From Prionace glauca (lineage: Eukaryota > Chordata > Chondrichthyes > Carcharhiniformes > Carcharhinidae), in contig CM075760.1 of NCBI GenBank assembly GCA_037974335.1, positions 51,044,119 to 51,108,118 on the forward strand: 64,000 bases of DNA, written 5' to 3'. Below, one piece after another: positions 58,015-64,000 of the stretch. Both the position numbers and the translations under genes were made by a program. The notes under the pieces are model-generated. The model was not told the DNA's origin and did not search any database. It saw nothing but the letters and a program-made list of their open reading frames with translations. How positions within the stretch are numbered: the first letter of the stretch is position 1; every line of letters begins with the position of its first letter.

Positions 58015-58545
58015 TCTCCACACCCACACCGTTAATACCCCTTAGAGTTTTAAAGGTTTCAATTATGTTATCTCTGAAATTTTGAAACTCAAATGGATAT
58101 AAACCAAAAATCACGATTCTTTCCGCTTATGCAGATAGACGTACCCAGTAGCAACCCTACTCCTAATGTTCTCTAACGCGTTACGATCTTTCTTTACATA
58201 AGGAGTTAAGTATTGCGCACAATACCCCAGGGGTGGTCTCACCAATGCCCTGTTCAGTGAAATCACACTCTTTATATCGTACAATAGACTACTTCGCAGT
58301 AAATGATCACATTTTCTGATGTTTGTAATTAATTACAGTATCTGTACATTAGCTCCTTTCGACAGATTGCCCTAGGACAGCCCAATCCCTCTGTACCTCA
58401 GAATGTTGTGATCTCTCACCATTTAGATATTATAATCTATTTATTTCCCTTTATCGTCTCCTTACATCCACTTCACCACTTATTTTCCTGCCTATCTTTG
58501 TGTTGTCAGCAAATTTAGCATCTCTATCTGCTTTGTAAAATATTA
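58015..58545 (-). mobile_element. Old CR1-type LINE 3' region
   Basis: Ordered words of the reversed RT tail and 3' region (TTAGAGTTTTAAAGGTTTCA, CTACTCCTAATGTTCTCTAA, GGGGTGGTCTCACCAATGCC, TTTGTGTTGTCAGCAAATTT). Diverged, no open frame. Confidence 0.7.
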
Positions 58546-58972
58546 CAATGTATTTTAACAATTAATCCAGTTCTCCTGGATTACTATTCTGGGCACATCG
58601 TGAGTAATCCAGGAATTAATCCAGTTTGCCTAGATTTCTGCTCTGTAATATTTCACTTTATAATCCAACAATTAAAGCAATTTCCTCCTACAGTACTGCT
58701 CTGTATCATTTCTCTGTGTAATCCAGCAATTCATCCTGTTCTCTTGGATTATGTCTCTCTCACATTTCCATGTGTTTTGGGACCCGTTCCTGAGACAGTA
58801 AACACAAAAACACGGCGAGGGAGCCCCCTCTTGTGGTGATGTAAGGTAATTGGCCTCTTCTTGGGAGATCAGTGAATTCTCAGTTTACTGAAGGATCTCG
58901 TTGCAGGATTATGCTGCTGTACTTCTTTCTGTTCCTTATTCTTATTGTAATATATTATATTACAATATAATA

Positions 58973-59169
58973 TGACGGTCGTATTAGTATCGTGCATGTG
59001 TCCACCTGAATTAAGTATATTATAATTATAAGATATTATATTATATTGTAATATAATATAATATCTTATAATTATATTATATTACATTAATTATATTATA
59101 TTGTAATATCTTATAATTATAATATACTTAATTCAGGTGTACCCATGCACGATACTAATACGACCGTCA
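58973..59169. repeat. 197-bp AT-rich palindrome (foldback or MITE-like)
   Basis: Arms of 63 bases (58973-59035 and 59107-59169) begin TGACGGTCGTATTAGTATCG and end in TTATAATTATAAGATA, with two mismatches. The 71-base centre is itself rich in TATTATATTGTAATATAAT mirror pairs. No clear target-site duplication was seen at the ends. Could be a non-autonomous DNA transposon or an AT-rich palindrome of other origin. Confidence 0.85.
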
Positions 59170-59221
59170 GTTTGAATCCTCATCAATTAATTGCTATACT
59201 TGTTTTGAATGTCCCAGGCTT

Positions 59222-59545
59222 TTGGGGCGGCACGGTAGCCCAGTGGGTAGGACTGCTGCTTCACAGCTCTCGGGGCCTGAGTGCGATTCCTGGCTTGGAT
59301 CACTGCCTGCGTGGAGTTTGCACATTCTTCTCGTGCCTGCGTGGGTTTCCTCCCACAGTCCAAAGATGTGCGCGTTAGGTTGATTGGCCATACTAAGAAA
59401 TTGCCCCTTCGTGTCCAGGGATGTGTAGGTTAGGGGGAGTAGTGGGTATAATATGTAGGGATAAGGAGGTAGGGCTTGGGTGGGATTGTGTTCGGTGTAG
59501 ATTCAAAGGGCTTCTTTCTGCGCTGTAGGGCTCCATGTTTTATGT
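59222..59545 (+). mobile_element. tRNA-derived SINE (HE1-like), full length
   Basis: Head GGGGCGGCACGGTAGCCCAG, B-box region GTGCGATTCCTGGCTTGG, TTTCCTCCCACAGTCCAAAG, GAAATTGCCCCTTCGTGTCC and a tail ending CTGTAGGGCTCCATG. It sits about 50 bases after the palindrome. Confidence 0.88.
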
Positions 59546-59555
59546 TCTGTGAAAC

Positions 59556-61475
59556 GGAAGAACATAAGAACATATAAGAACATAAGAAATAGGAGCAGGA
59601 GTAGTCCATCTGGCCCTTCGAGCCTGCCCCGCCATTCAATAAGATCATGGCTGAGATGTCGTGGCTCAGTTCCACATTCCCGCCCTCTCCCCATAACCCT
59701 TAATCCCTTCTCTTATCAAAAACCCATCAACCCGCTTCTCGAAAATATTTAGCGAGGCAGCCTCCACCACTTCAACGGGGAGAGAATTTCAGAGATTCAC
59801 CACCCTTTGAGGGAAGACGTTCCTCCTCAACTCTGTTCTAAAACGCCCCCCCCCCTTTATCTTGAGGCTGTGCCCCCTAGTCCTACTGTCTTTTTTGAGC
59901 GGGAAGAGTCTCTCCACCTCTATCCTATCCATCCCATTCATTATCTTATACGTCTCAATGAGATCTCCCCTCATTCTTCTAAACTCCAACGAGTACAAGC
60001 CTAGTTCATTCAGCCTCTCCTCATAGCTCAATCCCCTCAACTCTGGTATCAGCCTAGTAAACTTCCTCTGCACTCCCTCCAAGGCCAAAATATCTTTGCG
60101 CAGGTGCGGCGCCCAAAACTGCACACAGTACTCCAGCTGCGGCCTCACCAATGCCCTATACAGCTGCAGCAAGACCTCCCTACTTTTATATTCAATTTCC
60201 TTCGCTATGAAGGCCAGCATCCCATTCGCCTTCCTCACCACCTGCTGCACCTGCAAGCTGGGTTTTTGCGACTCATGCACAAGGACCCCGAGGTCCCTCT
60301 GCACCGTCGCCTGCTGCAGTTTTTCGCCACGTAAGTAATAGTCCTTTCTACCATTCTTCCTTCCAAAGTGGACCACCTCACACTTGCCAACATTAAATTC
60401 CATTTGTCATTTCCTGGCCCATTCGTCCAGCCTATCCAGATCCTTCTGCAGACTCTCCACACCCTCCGCACAATTTGCCGTTCCCCCAATCTTGGTGTCA
60501 TCCGCAAATTTCGACACCCTACACTTGGTTCCCTCCTCCAGATCATCTATATAAATGGTAAAAAGCTGAGGCCCCAGAACCGACCCCCGGGGCACTCCAC
60601 TAGTCACCATCCGCCAATCTGAATAGCACCCGTTGGCCCCCACTCTCTGCCTCCTATTTGACAACCAATCCTCTATCCACGCTAACACCTTACCCCCAAC
60701 TCCATGTCCCCTGACCTTCTGCAATAACCTCTTTTGAGGTAGTTTGTCAAACACCTTCTGAAAATCCAGAAAGACCACATCCACCGCCTCTCCTCTATCC
60801 ACTGCCCTAGACACATCCTCATAGAATTCCAGTAAATTTGTCAGACACGACTTCCCTTTAATGAAACCGTGCTGCGTCTGCTCTATCAAGCAATTCCCTT
60901 CAAGATGCCTCACAATTTCCTCTTTAATGACGGATTCTAACATTTTACCTACCACAGACGTTAAACTAACCGGCCTATAATTCCCTGCCTTTTGCCTGGC
61001 ACCCTTCTTAAACAACGGCGTAACATTAGCCGTTTTCCAATCTTCCGGCACTTCTCCGGAATCCAGCGACGTCTGGAAAATAACCACCAAGGCATCCACT
61101 ATAACCTCCGCCATTTCTTTCAGAACCCTCGGATGCATTCCATCCGGTCCTGGGGACTTGTCCACAATCAGCGCCTCCAGTTTGTCGAGCACCGCCTCTC
61201 TAGTAACAGTAATGTCATTAAGACCCTCCAGTCCTACCACCTTTCCATCGCTAACACCCGGCAAATTATTCACATCCTCCTCCGTGAAGACGGAAACAAA
61301 AAAGTTATTCAATACCTGAGCCATATCCCCATCCCCTACCACTAGGTCCCCTTTCTCATCCTCTAAAGGACCAATGTTCACCCTAGCCAGCCTCTTCCTT
61401 TTTATATATTTATAAAAACTCTTGCTATCCTTTTTTATATTATGCGCTAGCCCAGCTTCATAGTTTAACATGATA
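59556..61475 (-). mobile_element. CR1 LINE (family B), longest copy
   Basis: Minus frames 61471-60407 and 60403-59789 are consecutive parts of one [91 protein letters not shown], then the conserved tail (YLRGEKLQQATVQRDLGVLV). One in-frame stop near 60404 separates the frames (the copy at 51283 has Trp at the same place), and the tail is broken near 59795-59850. It ends in repeated CTTATGTT units. 5'-truncated before the RT. Confidence 0.94.
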
Positions 61476-62017
61476 AACTGATTTGTGTAACAAAATTTGA
61501 AACCACAGCAATACTGATAAGATTCGAACTCTTAATAAAGCTGTCTGCACACATCGAAGGGATGTAAATTTCACTTCTAACACACATTTATCTGACAGAT
61601 CACCGGATTTCAGTGCACGTGCTTCAATTTTAGACTTTTCTCAGACTTGTCGTTATGATATTTTGTCTAACTGTCAGCTGCCCCCTAATGGGACTTGGAG
61701 AATTTATTGAAACGGGAGACTGTGAGAAATTCTACGCTTTCCTGGAAAGCGGTTGGGGGAGAGAGAGGATCTGAGACACAGAGAGAGGGGACAGACACTA
61801 GAGGACAAAATATTGAGAGTGCCAGAAGAACATTGAGGCGAACAGAGAACCGGAGGCACAGAGGAAGATAGCCATGAGCAAACAGAGAAGCAGTCAGATA
61901 AAGTCATTGGGCTACAACCAATGTTGTTCAGTGGCCAGTGATTGACAACACTGCGCAACAAGCCAATCCTGTCATTGGGTAACGTCTCTTAGACTCCCAA
62001 TAAATGAGGACTGCTCA
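61476..62017. other. Upstream flank of V4, nothing recognised
   Basis: No repeat or exon recognised. A TATA-like GATATAAAATT lies at about 62018-62028, some 85 bases before the V4 ATG. Confidence 0.4.
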
Positions 62018-62106
62018 TGATATAAAATTACTTCTTCACATCAGAGCACAAGAGTTGAAATAATTTTACAGTTCTGCTGATTTTGTGGAATACGTAAGCA
62101 GGAAGC

Positions 62107-62531
62107 ATGTTCTCCCAATGTTCTTTACTAATACTGTTGGTTTTGTTGTCCGGTGAGTTTGTGTTTAAATAGTCACTGTCTGTTTCCAGCGTTCTCCACC
62201 AGATATTTAATAGATTTTGCAACTTGTTGCAGGAACCAGTGGCAAAGATGAAGTGTCCCAAGATCCCCCTGAATTAACGGTTCAGGATCGACAGAGCACA
62301 ACACTGCACTGCCGTTACTCGATAGCTGGTGCTGTGACTCCCTTCTGGTACATTCAGTCTCCCGGGGAAGCTCCGAAACATTTATTGACGATATATGGCA
62401 CGGGAGGCACGTCTGAAAATTCTCCGGATAGATTTTCTGCTGTTTTGCACAAAGGAAACAAAACGGTCCTTTTAAATATCGCCGGAACCCTTCTCTCTGA
62501 CAGCGCCGTGTATTTCTGTGCCATTGGAGCC
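62107..62531 (+). CDS. TCR alpha-type V segment (V4)
   Basis: Leader exon 62107-62152 (MFSQCSLLILLVLLSG), an 80-bp intron (GTGAGT donor, GTTGCAG acceptor) and V exon 62233-62531. The mature start is GTSGKDEVSQDPPELTVQDR. Cys is in TTLHCRYS, FR2 is PFWYIQSPGEAPKHLLTIYG, then SPDRFSAVLHKGNKTVLLNI and SDSAVYFCAIGA. FR2 with SPGEAPKHLL and the YFCA ending favour TCR alpha V. The reading frame is open. Same orientation as V1 and the IgM cluster. Confidence 0.92.
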
Positions 62532-62571
62532 CACAGTGGTGCAGAGATATCGCGAACCCCGGACAAAAACC
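62532..62571 (+). other. V4 recombination signal with 24-bp spacer
   Basis: Heptamer CACAGTG (62532-62538), spacer of 24 bases, nonamer ACAAAAACC (62563-62571). Heptamer and nonamer are consensus. The spacer is one base longer than at V1-V3 unless the nonamer is read one base earlier. Confidence 0.9.
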
Positions 62572-63975
62572 CCAGACTGGGAGTTCCAGTCAGTGATCAG
62601 CAGAGGGCGCGCCCGCACTAATAAACACAAGCAATTATTTAGCCTTTGAGAGTTCAGAGTCGCCACTAAAATAACACAACACAACATTCAATATGAACAA
62701 GTGAGCAGCAACAGAGGAATTGTTTTAGGTACGTTATAACTTTCATTTATATTGCAAAGTAATTTCTCAAATCAATTTATTATGCCCTCACTCACATTTT
62801 GTATTTTCATAATCTTTTCCTGTCTTTCTGAATTAATGAGCAACACATTCTCATTCTCTAATCTGTGTGTCCCATTTATCACAGCCGGTGCATGGTGTCT
62901 ATATGATTAGAACGTACTGAGGATCGGAGTGAGATAGTTCACCATGATCCTTCCTCAGTCTGCAACTCTGCAGTGAGAGAAATCCTGTGTCAGAGATAGA
63001 AATACAGATGCCCGTCCCACTGCACTGCTGATCCAACCAATGAGAGGAATGGAGTAGCGGCAGCAATCTATCCAATCACACAATCGGGTCAGGGTGAAAG
63101 TCGCAGACGGAAGTTGTGGGGAGGGGATACGGCGACTCAATATTGAACAAAGTGTGCGGTGACTCTCAGCTGCATTCGGAGCTGGTGGAGTGGAAATAGC
63201 GACGGTTGAATCTACAAAGGTGTCTAACCATCCCGCACCTGTTCATTGTTCAGGTGTCTAACAATAAATAGAGCGGCTGGGACACGAAGCAATGAGAATC
63301 ATCGAACCTTGGAGCGCTGAATGAGGCCATTCATCCTATCTGTGCCTCTTTGGAAGAGTTCGCCAAGTCATCTTTCATCCCCTTATTTTTCGCACAGACA
63401 GGATTCTTTGAACAACTGACAGTGCAGAAGGGAATAAGATTATCCTATGTTTTTCCTTTTCTTAAACCAGCATATTTGGATTATCGAATGAGATATTGAT
63501 TAAAACAGTTCTGCGTGATTTTATTTTAAAAAAAAATCTGAGCAGTGCAATTAAGAAACTCGTTTCATTATTTGATAAAAGAAAGCAATTTCAGTTTCAC
63601 AAGTCATCTGATCATTGAATGCTGTAATCCGTGGAAATATTCCAGTTTACTTTCTCCAGAATCTGGATAGTCTCACTAAATGGTGATATTATGGTTTCTA
63701 AATAGTGATAAACATTGCCTGAACATCAACGTTCAGTCAATGTTTATCACAATATACTTCAGTCTCACCAATTTTAATTTATACCTCTCTGAAAAAGATA
63801 CTTGATGCTCGTGTTTTGGTATGTAAATTAACAAACCCGAAAACCTCTCAGGATTCCCTTTCTAAAAAAGGATTGAGCAGAATCCGCCAGGAGAGGGCTC
63901 CAAATCCAAGCCTGCTAATTGGAAGATTTCCTGGGTCCAACCGCTAAGCTAATAGGAACGGTTTCCTGAGTGAGG
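62572..63975. other. Downstream flank of V4
   Basis: A short SINE-like relic lies at about 63290-63400 (AATGAGGCCATTCATCCTAT, GTGCCTCTTTGGAAGAGTT, reverse form). No J, D or C segment was recognised before the window ends. Confidence 0.4.
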
Positions 63976-63976
63976 T

Positions 63977-64000
63977 CATAAGAACAGAAATAGGAGCAGG
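63977..64000 (-). mobile_element. CR1 3' tail cut by the window edge
   Basis: CATAAGAACAGAAATAGGAG is the reversed terminus of the CR1 family B type (compare 26306 and 59558). The element continues beyond the window. Confidence 0.6.

Noticed and set aside
60096-60338. Plus-strand frame repeated at 26837 and 51693 (antisense)
   Set aside because: It is the antisense shadow of the CR1 tail and recurs only because the LINE is repeated.
45660-64000. Search for TCR D, J or C segments near the V genes
   Set aside because: No FGxGT-type J motif with a signal and no C-type Ig exon were seen on either strand, so none is claimed.
1-64000. Endogenous retrovirus, LTR element, Polinton or CRISPR array
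   Set aside because: No gag, protease, integrase, envelope or capsid-like frame, no paired LTRs, and no regularly spaced repeat array were recognised. The retroelements seen are non-LTR or Penelope-like.

Overview
The window is vertebrate genomic DNA, almost certainly from a cartilaginous fish (shark or other elasmobranch; the species cannot be fixed from sequence alone). The reasons are a compact VH-D-D-J-C immunoglobulin cluster of the shark type, a shark-like IgM secretory tail, CR1-clade LINEs, tRNA-derived SINEs resembling the elasmobranch HE1 family, and spliced genes in an AT-rich, repeat-rich setting.

Region 1 (1-8.6 kb) holds decayed tandem and dispersed repeats, a composite SINE-like element (4168-4635) and a 5'-truncated CR1-like LINE (about 4690-7175, minus). 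Region 2 (8.7-28.3 kb, plus) is one complete, unrearranged IgM heavy-chain cluster. It has leader and VH exons with a 23-RSS, D1 (12/22), D2 (12/12), JH (23), a 9.8-kb J-C intron, Cmu1-Cmu4 with a secretory tail and poly(A) signals, and two membrane exons. All coding exons are open and their splice phases agree. The J-C intron carries anciently duplicated AT-rich DNA, CA/CT-rich simple sequence, a C-rich CTCACT-type minisatellite, and then a G-rich, AGCT-containing purine tract that resembles a switch region.

Region 3 (28.3-45.6 kb) contains two foldback repeats with target-site duplications, LINE and SINE debris, an intact two-exon GPR139-like receptor gene (31386-32904, minus), tRNA-Thr, a degenerate tRNA-Leu, tRNA-Glu, a Penelope-like fragment, a CR1 ORF1 fragment and one arm of a 1.5-1.7-kb inverted duplication. 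Region 4 (45.6-64 kb) holds five T-cell-receptor alpha/delta-type V segments. Four have open reading frames (45.7 kb plus, 53 kb minus, 56 kb minus, 62 kb plus) and one is a pseudogene split by a SINE (57 kb minus). This region also has tRNA-Asn, a tRNA-Glu pseudogene in the second inverted-duplication arm, further LINE copies and a 197-bp AT-rich palindrome.

The main biological point is physical linkage. A whole IgM cluster lies about 17.5 kb (end of the cluster to the nearest V) from TCR V segments that sit in both orientations, all carrying 23-type recombination signals. That bears directly on how sharks come to join Ig V segments to TCR delta. No TCR D, J or C segment was recognised, so the window would be the V-bearing part of such a locus. 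Coordinates of repeats are approximate to about 10-30 bases; exon and RSS coordinates were read base by base.
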